Source of the DNA: Acrasis kona
Lineage: Eukaryota > Heterolobosea > Eutetramitea > Acrasida > Acrasidae
Length of the DNA stretch: 64,000 nucleotides
Direction of reading: 5' to 3'
Assembly (NCBI GenBank): GCA_026419775.2
Contig: JAOPGA020001028.1
Span: forward strand, 294 to 64,293
Made by a program: the position numbers and the translations under genes. A model generated the notes under the pieces. That model was not told where the DNA came from. It did not search any database and saw only the letters and a program-made list of their open reading frames with translations. Shown one piece after another: positions 1 to 11,521 of the stretch (within the stretch, counting starts at the first letter, position 1; the number at the start of each line of letters is the position of its first letter).

Positions 1-468
1 TNNTAGGACGTAACCCAACGGGTTATTAGGGGTTTGCGCCTGTAGGCGCTTAATGAACTGTAGGGAAACCAACGGTTTGTACAGGACTTTGACTACCGAT
101 TGTATAACATGTGAACAATACTAATAGAATGTTCGTTATGTTTCTGTACATTATAATTACATTTTGAATTACTTTTTATACCATTCAATGAATAGGTAAT
201 AATAAGAGATTATATCAACCAATGTATTATATACTATGTATATAACTGCTGAATGTGCTGTGGGGTCAGCACATTTGTACCTGTACTTCACACACCACAC
301 TTGTGAATATACACATGTCATGGTCAACCACTTACAACCATTTCCGTCTTAACTAGATAATGTAAAATGTTCATTGGTTGTCTAATAATAAAATAATCAT
401 TCATAACACAATGAGTCTCTGTATCTTCAAACATATCTTGGTAGCAATTATCATACACCACAATTATC
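1..468. repeat. Cluster of short perfect hairpins at the window edge, then AT-rich non-coding sequence
   Basis: The first 80 bases hold three perfect small inverted repeats: TAACCC-AAC-GGGTTA at 11-25, GCGCC-TGTA-GGCGC at 36-49 and AAACC-AAC-GGTTT at 66-78. Two of them share the same AAC loop. Two Ns at positions 2-3 suggest a contig edge. The rest, to 468, is AT-rich with no supportable gene. The hairpin block could be the structured end of a repeat or mobile element cut by the window. It is not a telomeric repeat array, because no tandem unit is present. Confidence 0.55.
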
Positions 469-1188
469 ATGAACACTAATGGCCAGGACAAACATACATT
501 AAGATCATGTAGAGCAACATCTCTATCAATTCAGCCAAGATTGTTGGAAGAGGCACAATGCGAAGCTAAAGAATCCCACTTTGAAGCACTAGATGACAAC
601 TACAAAGACATTTATACAACAGATGATAGCAGCAGTGACTTTGAGGAATTGAGTGATTCCGGTAAATGTAGAAAGCGTCTTCGTAAATCAAAAAAAATCC
701 AGAAATCTAAAAAGAAAAAAACAGATGTTCCTTTAGACTATGTTGTTGCGTCAACAAGGTGTGTGCTTTTAAAACATATCAAAGACACTATCTCACCACA
801 AACACCAACAACCGTTGAGATGTCTTATGAGGATTACAAGCGTGTCTTCAATGCAACCTCATGCACACATTTTGAGCCACAAATTAAAGTGCGAAATAGT
901 GACCCAAGCACTATGTTTAGCATAAATGAAGAGCAGTTCATTAAAATTTTTGGAGAGGACGATAAATTCCGAAGAAGAACGAAAGACAACATAGTAACAG
1001 AACTTGTATTCCCCGTAATATGCTGCTATATGCATAACAATAATCCTGAGAAATACATCAGTAAATTTAAGTGGGACTTCATCAATGTTAAAAGCACACG
1101 CAATGGTCAGCCAGTAACAACATTCAATGGAATAGAAGTTAGAAACACAATGAGGAAGGCATTGACATTAAGTCGCAAAAACAAGTAA
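469..1188 (+). CDS. Unknown protein with acidic and lysine-rich segments, probably nuclear, 239 aa
   Basis: An intact ATG-started ORF of 239 residues. Residues about 40-65 are acidic and serine-rich (DDSSSDFEELSDS). Residues about 66-86 are strongly basic (RKRLRKSKKIQKSKKKK), a plausible nuclear localisation signal. The C-terminal 130 residues look like a compact alpha-rich domain ending in a basic stretch (RNTMRKALTLSRKNK), somewhat like DNA-binding accessory proteins of mobile elements, but I do not recognise a family. It lies 5' of the dioxygenase and transposase-like ORFs on the same strand, so it may be an accessory gene of the same element or a neighbouring host gene. No intron is needed. 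Confidence 0.6.
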   Translation: MNTNGQDKHTLRSCRATSLSIQPRLLEEAQCEAKESHFEALDDNYKDIYTTDDSSSDFEELSDSGKCRKRLRKSKKIQKSKKKKTDVPLDYVVASTRCVLLKHIKDTISPQTPTTVEMSYEDYKRVFNATSCTHFEPQIKVRNSDPSTMFSINEEQFIKIFGEDDKFRRRTKDNIVTELVFPVICCYMHNNNPEKYISKFKWDFINVKSTRNGQPVTTFNGIEVRNTMRKALTLSRKNK

Positions 1189-1590
1189 CGAAATGTATCA
1201 AATAAATTGTCTATTGCCATCAAAGTAGTTAAACAAATTTAAACCTGTTTGTAAAGTTATTGCGGACAAATTATCAACAAAACAATTAATCAGATTATTG
1301 GGATGCTGACACCTCTCACTATGGCCTGACACTTATTGTCGTACATACGTTGATGTGCTCACAAACCTCAGCCCAAATCCCCAGATTAGAGCGTGTATTT
1401 CGTGGACTTGGCCTGACACTTATTGTCATACAAAAAACAGATACACAACACAGTCTCTCCTGCTCTGGAGTTGTTTATTCATCACATACTATTATTGCAC
1501 GTCATAAACGCAAACTTTCAAACTATCGATTCTTGTTACAGTCATTAAAAGTAGAGACTGTTGGTGGCCCACTTTGATACTTTTGTAAAA
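1189..1590. other. Non-coding spacer with a short near-perfect direct repeat
   Basis: No gene is supported here. GGCCTGACACTTATTGTC followed by G/A and TACA occurs at 1323-1345 and again at 1410-1432, giving 23 bases with one mismatch and a spacing of 87 bases. It lies just upstream of the dioxygenase start and could be regulatory or simply a local duplication. Confidence 0.4.
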
Positions 1591-3126
1591 ATGACGGGAA
1601 GTGGCTATTACACACAAGATGGTCAATCTATAACGAGAGCAGAGTATGTAAGGCTTCTCAAAGAGTACCGTGCAAACCCAAATGGTTTAAGACCAAGGAC
1701 GGTGAAAACTTATAGCCAGGTAAATGTTTGTGTGAAATTGACTAACAAGCAAATAGAAACATAGGAATGATCTTGCAAGAGAGTCATTGTCAACGATCGG
1801 TCAAATTGAGCCCGAAATGTTGGTTGGAGGAGTTGACAATACAGGCGACATTGAAAACAGTTTGTCGAACAGTTTGTCAAACGATAACCTCGATAGATTG
1901 CATAAGCTGGCAAGAGAAGAGCTTGTACAATTGAGAAGCACTAGTGGTGTTAAAGAAGTTAAAAAAAATGTAGCCGCTGATTTAATGGCAAAGGTAGAAA
2001 TGTTTTTTACATGAATAATTTACATTATTAGGTTGTCAATCATCAGTTCTGTCCACTTTATGAGCAATTAGAAGAAGCACAGGCAATGGACGTTTTGAAT
2101 GAGGATCTTCATGACTACTATGCCAGTTTCGAAGAACACTTGAGCGAACATCCTCTCAACAAACAACAGACAGAAGTTGTTGAATGGTACAAATCATTTT
2201 ACGGTTTTGAATTGCTTAAGAGCAATGATGACCGAGCACGCAGGACTTTTGTCAAATCAAAAACAGAATTAAAAGAGACGAGATGTCTGAGTAGCGCAAA
2301 AATTCGAGTGTACAACAAAATCACGAAGGACATGTTAAGCAAGCAAACAGACAAACAATTCAAAACACGGATGGATTTATTCAACGGTACTGTTTTCGAA
2401 GATTACATGGCACGTGAATTGGAAACAATTGATGACCCGGAATCAGTACTTATTGGATTGGATGCAAATCTTGATGTTTTGTATGTTATGGTTCTCAAAT
2501 TCCTTGATGAATTCACACTCAAGCAGATTTCATACTCAATCTTGGAATTATTTGTAATGTTCCCAAATCAAAAAGCAAAATCAAAGGATGCAAGACACGA
2601 GGGTGAAGAAGATGTGTCAGTGTACCATCTGATGGACTGGGTCCCAGAGGGTCACATTAATGACGCATGTGCAAGCAAGCAGATTCTAGCTAATGGGAAA
2701 GTGTTTGCTGCAGAAAGCATCATTCGTCTTACATCTTCTCTGAAGTCCTTCCGAATCAATTCATCGGCATACTTTGAAAACATTGACAATAAAATGTGGA
2801 AGCAGTATCGTGATGTATCTGGCAGATGCACTCATGCATATGAGAGAATGATGAAGTCATCATCAGATGATGCATTCCTAGGAGTTGCAATTAATAATGG
2901 CCGTGTGAAGAACCATAGGGATTGGAATGATATCCCAGGTGGTCTATCTGTATTGGCTTCCTATGGGTTCTTTGTTGGAGGAGAGTTGTGCCTGCCTCAA
3001 TTGAGAGTAAAGTTCATATACCAGCCTGGTGCTGCTATATTTGTTAGTTCAGAATCAATTGAGCATTTCATAGCTCCATATGCTGGTTTTCATTTTGGCA
3101 CAGTACACTGTAGTCATAACTCATGA
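1591..3126 (+). CDS. TET/JBP-like 2OG-Fe(II) dioxygenase (nucleic-acid base oxidase family), three exons
   Basis: Exons 1591-1719, 1757-1993 and 2032-3126 (introns of 37 and 38 bases) give 486 residues. The C-terminal half has the double-stranded beta-helix signature. NHRDWND supplies the iron-binding H417 and D419, followed by GGELCLPQL, then YQPGAAIFVSSESIEHF with the distal iron ligand H467. The GG.L.lP.L and pG..i....l.H spacing is typical of the TET/JBP class that oxidises 5-methylcytosine or thymine in DNA; that class is known from Naegleria and fungi. The arginine that normally binds 2-oxoglutarate about ten residues after the last histidine is not seen (AGFHFGTVH). The frame is closed by TGA at 3124-3126 but stays open beyond it for 76 lysine-rich codons to 3357, so the protein may be truncated. 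The 5' start at ATG 1591 is the first in frame before exon 1 ends. It may belong to the adjacent transposon. Confidence 0.68.
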
Positions 3127-3357
3127 AAAGTCCTTGCAGAAAAGGCAAAAGTTATTGAATCAGAGTTGGACGAGCTTGCTCAGACTGATATTGGTATGCT
3201 ATTCAAGAAATTAAACAACATTTGTTTAGAAGAGCAGCACTACCAAGAGGAGTTAAAGGTAAAGAGAGCAATCGCTGCCGAGAAGAGGGAGAAGGCTGCG
3301 GAAAAAAAAAGGAAAATGGAAGGAAAAGAAAAAAAGCCAAAGAAAAAAAAGCAGTAA
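3127..3357 (+). pseudogene. In-frame lysine-rich tail after the dioxygenase stop codon
   Basis: After the TGA at 3124-3126 the same frame continues without a stop to 3357. It encodes a helical, charged segment (KVLAEKAKVIESELDELAQ) and ends in a poly-lysine tail (KKPKKKKQ) resembling a nuclear localisation signal. Continuity of frame and composition suggests this was, or still is, the C-terminus of the dioxygenase. A nonsense change, a sequencing error or stop-codon read-through would each explain it; the sequence alone does not decide. Confidence 0.5.
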
Positions 3358-3446
3358 CCAAGTCTGGTATTGCCTATAATCACTTCTTAACCAAATAATA
3401 AAATAACCGTGTTATAAAAAAAGGGTTTTATTTTAACAACCTGAAT

Positions 3447-6400
3447 ATGATCAAGACAAGAAAGAGGAAGCAGTCAAACCGCAGATTAGAACGTATATTC
3501 AATGCTGTTCATTATGCCATTGTGCTCTTTGTAGTACTGCTATATCTTGAGTATTACTCAGTTAATGATATATACAACATGTATTTAACTATTCTATCAT
3601 ACAGTGGTTGGATGCACTTTCTAGTATTGGTAGTTTTAAAATCGATTGAATCCGTTACGCCACTATATCATGCTTATTTAGCAGCAATTATATTGATGTG
3701 TATCCACTTTATAAGGAGTAAGAGGAAGGTCAAGCAAGTTAAAAAGCCTGTTCAATGGATTTATAAGCAGAAAGTAAAAATTGCTATACATCTGTGCCGC
3801 TTGTACCCTCTTGAATTGCTACTGGCATCAAAAGAAATTTTAGAGCAGAAGGGAGGTGCATACAATGCTGATTTTCAAGCGAAACTTGAACAGAGTGGAT
3901 TCAGATTTGTTCGAAACAATGAGATTGATGCTACTGCGTACCTTGTCAAATATTATAAAACCAAACACATGAAAAGAGTACAGTTTAAAGAGTTTATGAT
4001 TAAACTTTATTCAAAGGCTCAAACTAATATGCCACAAAGTTTATCTACATTCTTAGAATCTGCAGAATCAATTCTCAAGTTACTGCCTGTTTTACTTAGT
4101 GATCACGAACTGTGTACCTTGAATTTCATTGCAAATGATGACAACTTATCACAAATTGGTTTGGACCACTTTAAGCTTGACAAAACAAAAGGATTAACAA
4201 GGGAAACAAAAGTTGCTTGTCCCAAAGTTGGTACTGGTGCCTCAGCTTTAAAAGATACTCCTACAGACATGTTTACGGATATATCCAAGCTTCTTAAAAT
4301 TCGCAACAATAGAGATGTGGTCCAACAAGATTTTGTAGATATGATTACAAAGCTAGTAACATGCAGAAGTCAAGAGGCAGTCCAACTTCAACTATGGGAT
4401 GGACTTCGTAATTCAATCTTGATGCAAGGTGAGAAAATGAAGATTGTCAGTGAGTATGTTACTCTAGTCAACGCGGCGATTGAAGATGCATCACTGAATT
4501 TGTATCGCAGTGCCCAACTGACAAAAAGGGCACATAACGAGGTAGTATTTGAAGAGCTTTACAGGAAACTGCGTGAAAATATTCCAAAGCAGATTCCTAT
4601 TCCCCACTTTACCAATGTGTACCAAACATCTGCATCAAAGGCCAAAAAATTGTTAAAAAATCATTGGTTTTATGAGCGAATTGAAAATGTGCGTTCTAAT
4701 TCAAATTCAATAATTTACTCTGTCACATCTACTGGCATCAAGAAAATGTTAGAGTACTTCTTCTTTAAAAATCAAAATCATCTGCCTAATTTGTTCCGTA
4801 CTCCAGAATTTGTTGTCAAAGTAATGTTGCAAGAGACAATTATTCAAAACAAAATCGAAATTATCTTTGTTTGTATCAATGCATATGAATTACTTTCTAA
4901 AAAGAATTTGCTTGGTAATTATGAAAAGTACTTATCGTTTTTGAATAGTAACAGTCAGCTGTATCCCCTTCTATCAAATCTCAATAAGGAGACATATTTC
5001 GCAGCTAATAACTCAAGCTCACAGATTGAATTAGCTCTAAAGACCACTTCTTGGAAGAACATTAACTCTGTTGGTGTACATTTAGAAACTAAATTTCCTA
5101 GGGTACAATTTTATTACAAAGCTAATTTGCCTAAATTAACCATTGTAATTGGTGGAGATGGTTTTAAAAAAACGAAATATGGTGAGGCAAATGATATCAT
5201 AGGTATCTATATGAAGATAGGCAACTTCAAAAAGGAATTTTTTTCAAAAGCAACAAACAACTTTATATTAGCACTTGGTGAAGGTAAAGAATGTACCCAT
5301 AGTCTCCTCCAAGATCTTTTAGTACCTACGATGCTACAACTAGTCGTTGTTAAAGTTTATTGTCAGTAGAGGCTCTAAAGTAAATGAAGTCAAACAGCTT
5401 TTACAACAGCAAAAGTATCTGAAAGAAGTTGTAGATAAATCTACTACTAAGGATAGAAAACAAGAGCTGTTTGATTTGCTAAAAATTCCAAAAAACAAGT
5501 CAATTAGTCATAAATTACAAACTGCTGATGGCATATTAACAAAGATTGATTCTCATCTTCTTACTGAACCATATCTTTATAATCTTGCTTTAAATACAGA
5601 AAAGTGTGATAATATCTTGTCCAATATTGAATCACTTTTTAAAATTCACCATATCAATATAAAATTGATTCGAGATACACCAAACATTAAATTCTCTGTT
5701 ATTGGTGCACAAATATGGCCTATATTCCAATTATTTCTGGAGAATAAAGATGTTCAAAAGTGGCTTTGCATTACAGAACAGGATTTGGGAATTATAAAAT
5801 CTATGTATCATATGATTCAGATTTTTTCATATATGGTTGTAGAAGATAAAGATTTACTGTAATGTATATTGAAGGGATCAAACGTCATTTCTGAGTATGC
5901 TAGTTTAACAAACTCAAAAGCACTGTATCTTCATGCTGCTTTTCATATGTTAGAGGATCTGGTAATTTTTAAATCAATAGGGCAATTTAGCTGTCAATCT
6001 ATTGAAATGACAAATAGCACAATTAAAAGAATGATCAAAACACATACAAATCACTCTAGGAAACCTTCAGGTGATTTTGTTCAGCAAGTACTTGAAAGAG
6101 TTCTGATGATTCAAGATTATAAGAATAAAAACACTAAAGAATTGTTCCGACCTGCATTTCATGAAAAAACAAACCTACAATTTTCAAAGACAGATAGTTC
6201 AAATACCTTAGAACATGTTAAAAAACCATTAAATAACAAAGATCAGACAGAAGAAGATCTGACAAACAACATAAATAATTTGGATCTTGTTGATGATATA
6301 ATTGATGCCGATAATGTAGACGATGATGGTACAATTAGTGGAGATGAGTGTGAGATAACATTTTCAAGTACTAAAAAAGTGATACATCCCATATCTAAAT

Positions 6401-7178
6401 TAAATAAAAGGAAGAGAGATGACCAAGTGAGTACATTACTCATTATGAACAAAACAGTTTTGTATCAACATCTAATACAGTGTGTAAATAAGAAAGAGAC
6501 ACCTAACTTTTTGTTAATGGTAGACGGGGTCGATTCTAAAAGATATTTCAACCCAGGCGCTGATATTACTAAATCAATTCTTCCAAACAATTTAATGCAT
6601 GGTTTGTTACTTCATTTAGCTATTTTGTACTGTCAACAAGAATATGTAAAAGTTCAAAAGAGTTGTGATTTCTTTTTATATACCTCTATTGATCACCAGT
6701 TGGTCCGTCAAAATAATAATCCTACAATTCTCAAGTTACATCAATGTTTGCGCTCTAAGAATAGGATTATCTATATACATCATACCAAAGGTGTCATGGG
6801 TCATTATTCAACGGCTCATTTAGACCTCAATACCAACGTATTACAATATTATGATTCAATCCCTGAAAATGCTTTACAAAGAGCTGAAACCTGTACTGGA
6901 GAGTTACTTCGAGGTTTATGGGTATTAGGAATTCGTATAGAGGAGGCACATATCAAGATTAGTATAGAACCACATTCAGGCAGGTTGAAATAGAATGTGG
7001 GGTTTGTGCATACTCGGTTGCAAAAAAATTAATGATGTGCTCATCAATTAATTCGATGGAAAGCATTGATACTGTTGAATATTGTCAAGAAATTTTACAT
7101 AATGCAGTCCATTGTTATGGATCCATTGCAAATGAGGATTTAAATGTGCCGTTGGAAACAAATCAGAGGCTGCAATAG
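3447..7178 (+). pseudogene. Decayed transposase-like gene with C-terminal Ulp1/C48 protease domain
   Basis: Reading blocks at 3447-5369, 5347-5862, 5869-6993 and about 6975-7178 follow one another in different frames and appear to be parts of one long ORF interrupted at least three times. The first block has hydrophobic segments near its start and, near its end, KLTIVIGGDGF, a beta-strand followed by an Asp as in RNase H-fold transposases. The third block has YLHAAFHMLEDL..GQFSCQSIEMTNSTIK, resembling the conserved end of a transposase-like family in which a Glu is followed by N and basic residues. The last part has GHYSTAHLDL and YYDS (catalytic His and Asp) and FRQVEIECGVCAY (Gln and Cys) of Ulp1-type SUMO proteases. 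I do not know a named family for the transposase part. Base composition is very AT-rich, as in the flanks. Confidence 0.5.
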
Positions 7179-9030
7179 ACTACTTATTAATAAATATTAG
7201 AGATGGACAACACACTAGTTGGTACTTTAAACATTGGAAAAATTAATTTGCAACCATTGATTTTGTCACCTCATATAGTAGCATACAAAATTGTTGGAAA
7301 CTTTCTTCGTCACTATTTGAAAATTTTCCAGATCTGACCAAGCCAACCACACATGTTATAGTTCCTTTCGCTCCTCGCAATACAACATCGTTCTAAAATC
7401 ATCGCACCCTTCATTGTATTTATATTGTCTTCGCTTATTAATTATCTCATGTGTATCTCCAACACATCCAATATCCCAGCAAACACATTATTTTTTCTTT
7501 GTAATAATTGAGCTCTCGAATCGTTCGTGGTTTGTCTGTCGTCAGTTTGTTTGCTTGTCGGCATTCGTTAGATATTTATCAGCATTATGAGATACTGGAT
7601 CAAGCTTAGTGTATGTTGATGCTAGTGGTATTCAAGGCTGTGTAATATATATATTTACCTGTCCTTGGGCCAACTGCTCTCATTACATTAGGTTCATAAT
7701 ATTATATACTTTATCAATCAAAAGTTTAGTACTTGAGAAGAGGATTTTACATCCGATTACTTTTACATAATTACGTTAACTTTCATCAATTTCAACAATT
7801 GACTGTAAATCTTGGTTGCGAATTAAGTCATTAGATTTTCCAATCGTTGTTGTGCGGTAATCAAATTCTTTGCCTTAAAATATAAATTTTATACTCTTTA
7901 ACTAAAAATCATGAACTAACAAAGTAGAGTAAGAAGAAATTTACATTTCGTCGTGTTTGCATCGCCCAATCTAAAAATATGTATACCTTCATACTTGAGA
8001 AGAATCTTGCATTTTACGATGTATTTACAATAGAATATTTTTTGTTTTGCTATGGGATATCCTGTATCAGAATACTGTACACTTAAATTGTGTAGCTTCC
8101 AGATCCACATTGTTGTATGATTGTAGCTTCAAAGGTATTGGCACATTGAATGTTTGGCCAACCTTTGATTGCATACACAACGTATGGACGAGGTTGCAAG
8201 TAGTTTGTGTTTCTTCATTTCAATATTTGTATTTTATACTTCGAGTGTTAACACTATGGTAAAATTATGATTTAAAATGGAATTAAATGCTATCCGTACG
8301 GATCTTTGTCTAATCAAAAAAAACTAGTGAGATTAATTAAATAAAATGATTATGAAGAAATCAATTAAATGTTATCCAAAATGGATAACACTGATTCTAC
8401 TGGCCAATCTACTCAAGAAACAGTTAACATTAAATTGTTATCACTCCTTGATGGATAATAATAAAAAACAATTATAAAATGTGTTTCCGTTGATATGTGT
8501 TGAGCATTAATTCCATCATGGATTAAAGTAATTATTATTTAGGGTGGGAGGGTAGGGTAATGCAAACCAAATGAAATGTAAACTCTCGTGCTGTATAGTT
8601 CCAAAGTAATTGTATGATGCAAATATTTATCAACCAAAAGTAAACTAACTGTATTCTAGTAATAATCCTCCTTTAAATGTTCTCTAATTTAATTCTCAAC
8701 CGCTTTTTTCTTAAACACTGAATCTGTAACATATCAATCTAAAGTAACTATCCTTCAAATGCTCTCTAATTTAATTCTAAACCGCTTTTCAAACTGAAAT
8801 GTAATAACGAATAGATATGTATTTTATGTCCTGTAATGCACACTACCCCAACGGTACAGACAGTAACACTCTTTTTAACGTAGAATAATACACGTAAAAA
8901 GAGCCTTAACAGCTGCAAACGAAGAGAGCAAGAGGCAAACAGGGTTGACTCAACCGAGGACATTACATCGTTCGGATAGAGGTTAGGTCGGTTATCCCGT
9001 CGTGATGGAACTTAGCACGAAAAAATAAAA
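7179..9030. other. 1.85 kb AT-rich non-coding stretch with small palindromes and a duplicated segment
   Basis: No supportable gene; ORFs here have no coding character. Features seen: a 12-base palindrome ATCCGTACGGAT at 8292-8303; a perfect hairpin TGTTATCC-AAAAT-GGATAACA at 8370-8390; and an imperfect direct repeat of about 45 bases (core CTCTAATTTAATTCT) at about 8660-8710 and 8745-8789. The region separates the transposase remains from the Crinkler-like gene and may hold the transposon's 3' end. Confidence 0.5.
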
Positions 9031-9244
9031 ATAAATGGCTTCATCTTTTTGATGCTGAGCATCTTGCCAAATCGATTAGAAATGCCTTAATTAGAAGGAC
9101 TTTCTTTGATACTGTACATAGTTGTGACAAAGAAAATGACATTGTAAAATTTGAAATGTCAGACCTTGTAGATTTGTTTAGCAGCAATGAATGCAATTTG
9201 TCTGAATATTTGACAACTCATATGTTGCTGCAGCACGGAACAAG

Positions 9245-11521
9245 TTGATACTCCTTTGTAACAAACAGCCGGATTTCTTCAACTGGAACATGCCACTCGG
9301 GTCAAACATAAACTCAAGCCCAACGAATAAAACACCAATGAAAGAGAAAATCACAGCCAAAATCTTCCTGGAAGAGGAGCTGAACACTCATGTTACCAAG
9401 CGAAAGACTGAACAATTAAATGTTTTGGTCCCTACCAAAGACAGTGAGGTTGGAGATGAAAAATTAGACACCGCGAAATCGAAAGAGAATCAGAAAAAGG
9501 ACAGCGAACCAGAGGATGATGAAGCACCGAAAAAGAAACAGAAGCTCATCAGAAAATTCCATGCAAACGGCGACATTAGTCCTGCGTATAATTTTTATGT
9601 TGACCCTACTCCGTGGAACGAACAGCACCTAAAAGAAAACATTATCACACGCGGTTTGTTCATGACCCTCGTCGCACCAAGTCAAAGCGGAAAGGTAAAC
9701 ACCACAAACTCTCGGTTTTAACTTTTGTAGTCTACAAAGGCCAGAGCGTTAAAAAAAAGTTTGACTGAATGGGGATTTATTCCAATCATGGTCCAAGCTG
9801 TTAAATGCGGTTACGAACTTACAATGGACCAAATGTTAAACGAAGCTGGATGTGAAACTAATTACGAACAAAGTATGAAACAAATACTCGAAGAAACACA
9901 CACAATGCAAGAAAAACGTGAGCATCTGAAACAAGCATTGAGAGTTCAGTTTAAAAAAGTGTTCGGACGTCGAAGCTTACATTTTTGCGGCAAAAAGGTC
10001 GTTCTAATAATTGACGAGATTGACGGCATTGGTACTTGGTCTGATGATGATAGGATGATATTTTTAGATGATCTGAGGACTCTTAAGAACGAAAGAGCAT
10101 CTGAAGCGGTTTTTGTGTTACAATCCGTCATTGTTATTACGAACTACATGGGCAAATACCTCAATACCATTATGGGCTCCTCATTCAATGTGAATGATAA
10201 AGTGACTGCTCCTTACTTTTCATTAGAAGAGACAAAGCATTTATTTGAACAATATAAAGCCGACACGAATAATCAAGTGCAAGATGAAATTATTGAACAC
10301 ATTCATGAACAATGCAGAGGTGCACAGGGCATTACACAGATGCTTGGAAAGCAGTTGGATGATTTATACCAGGGAGGTGGAGTAGTAGACTTTAATACGT
10401 GGAAGCAACATTATGAATCAAAATCGCTTGATGAGATATCCCGAAGCGCAAACTATCAAAAGATGGCAGAAGGTTTGAGTGAGAAGGAGATTTCAGAATC
10501 CATTATAAAAGTTTTCGCAGGAGTGGAATTAGCAGAAGGCCAAGCCGATAAAGTAAGGATAGAAAATGAATTTGAAAGGCACAACATTTGTATTGTAGAA
10601 AAAGGCAAATTGATGTTTGCTAATCCTATGGTCGAAAGATTTGTTGAGAAATCATTGTGCGTGCATCATCGAGAGGAAAAGCCTATCCCTAATCTTTTCC
10701 ACAAGGATGGAAAAGTTAATTTCGAAACCATCCTTTGTAGAGCGGTCAAATACATGAATAGAATATCAATTATTAAAGGCACGAAACTAGCAGTAAGGAA
10801 CAACGCAAATGTGAAGGAGGTTTATGTAACCGCATTCAATGCCGCTTGTGCAAAACTTCTTGAAGATACGAGTTTTTGGTAAGTTGCTATCTGTTTTTAG
10901 AAACTCATCTGTGACAGGGTTAATCCACAAGTTGCATCCGAAAATAGAGATGGAAGATTAGATACAATGTTGAACATATATAATGAAAAAGTGGCTGTAG
11001 AGCATGGAGCCAATCTAATGGTATCGAGATATGAAGAAAACCGACATAGCTTAGATCATCATGTGCGTCAAGCGGAGTCATACAACGAGTCTCTCAACCC
11101 CAGTCAGTCTTGGGTTGTTATATGGGTGGGGGGGCCAAAGAGAAACAAGTTATTTGAAGATGGTTACGATAATATCAGCTCCAAAATTGCATACGTTGAA
11201 CACGATAATCTGTTTGGAAAATTGGATATCTTTTTCAAAGGGAAAACTTACAGTGTTTCCATTCCACTTCCAACTATGTTAAAGACTCAGAGTGGTCAAA
11301 GTGATCAGCAGCAGACTCCAGAGCAGCGCGAAACTCCAAAACAGGCAGCTTTTCGCAAGTATTTAGATAATTACTTCTCCGTACAACAAGATATAGATGC
11401 ATTGGTTAGTAATGGTTATGATCAAGATACTCTTTTTGATATCCCAGATGAAGACGTGAAGGAAATGAAGTTGCATAGAGGAACCATATCGAAGATCAAT
11501 AAACTCGGCAAGGAGGTGTGA
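9245..11521 (+). CDS. Crinkler-like protein: AAA ATPase, PD-(D/E)XK-type nuclease and C-terminal SAM-like domain
   Basis: Exons end at 9694 and 10878 and resume at 9731 and 10918 (introns of 36 and 39 bases). After a lysine-rich linker (PKKKQKLIRKF) comes a P-loop APSQSGKST formed across the first splice junction, then Walker B VVLIIDEID and a helical lid region. After the second intron, GRLDTMLNIYNEKVAVEHG and HVRQAESY match the REase-fold domain of Crinkler-type effectors. A short helical SAM-like module (LFDIPDEDVKEMKLHRGTI) ends the protein. This ATPase-REase pairing is known from CR/Crinkler proteins of oomycetes, fungi and other eukaryotes, a family proposed to descend from transposon proteins. 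The ATPase-nuclease part looks whole. The true 5' end is not settled: related coding sequence begins near 9030. The gene sits beside a transposon, which fits the family's history. Confidence 0.65.

Larger units (their letters stand above)
469..7178 (+). mobile_element. Putative large DNA transposon carrying a TET/JBP-like dioxygenase, a transposase-like ORF and a Ulp1 protease
   Basis: The grouping is inferred from four co-oriented reading blocks: a basic accessory protein, a TET/JBP-like 2OG-Fe(II) oxygenase, a long RNase H-like transposase candidate and a C48/Ulp1 cysteine protease segment. Fungal KDZ (Kyakuja-Dileera-Zisupton) DNA transposons are known to carry TET/JBP genes, and Ulp1 domains occur in several large cut-and-paste families. 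I could not find terminal inverted repeats or a target-site duplication, so both ends are approximate. There is no capsid, DNA polymerase B, integrase or reverse transcriptase, so this is not a Polinton or retroelement. The transposase part is broken and probably inactive. Confidence 0.4.

Noticed and set aside
1-30. Telomere-like TAACCC at the window start
   Set aside because: Only one copy is present and it is explained as the arm of a hairpin; there is no tandem telomeric array.
469-7178. Polinton or other virus-like element
   Set aside because: No capsid, DNA polymerase B, integrase, packaging ATPase or reverse transcriptase is visible; the Ulp1-type protease and dioxygenase fit a DNA transposon better.
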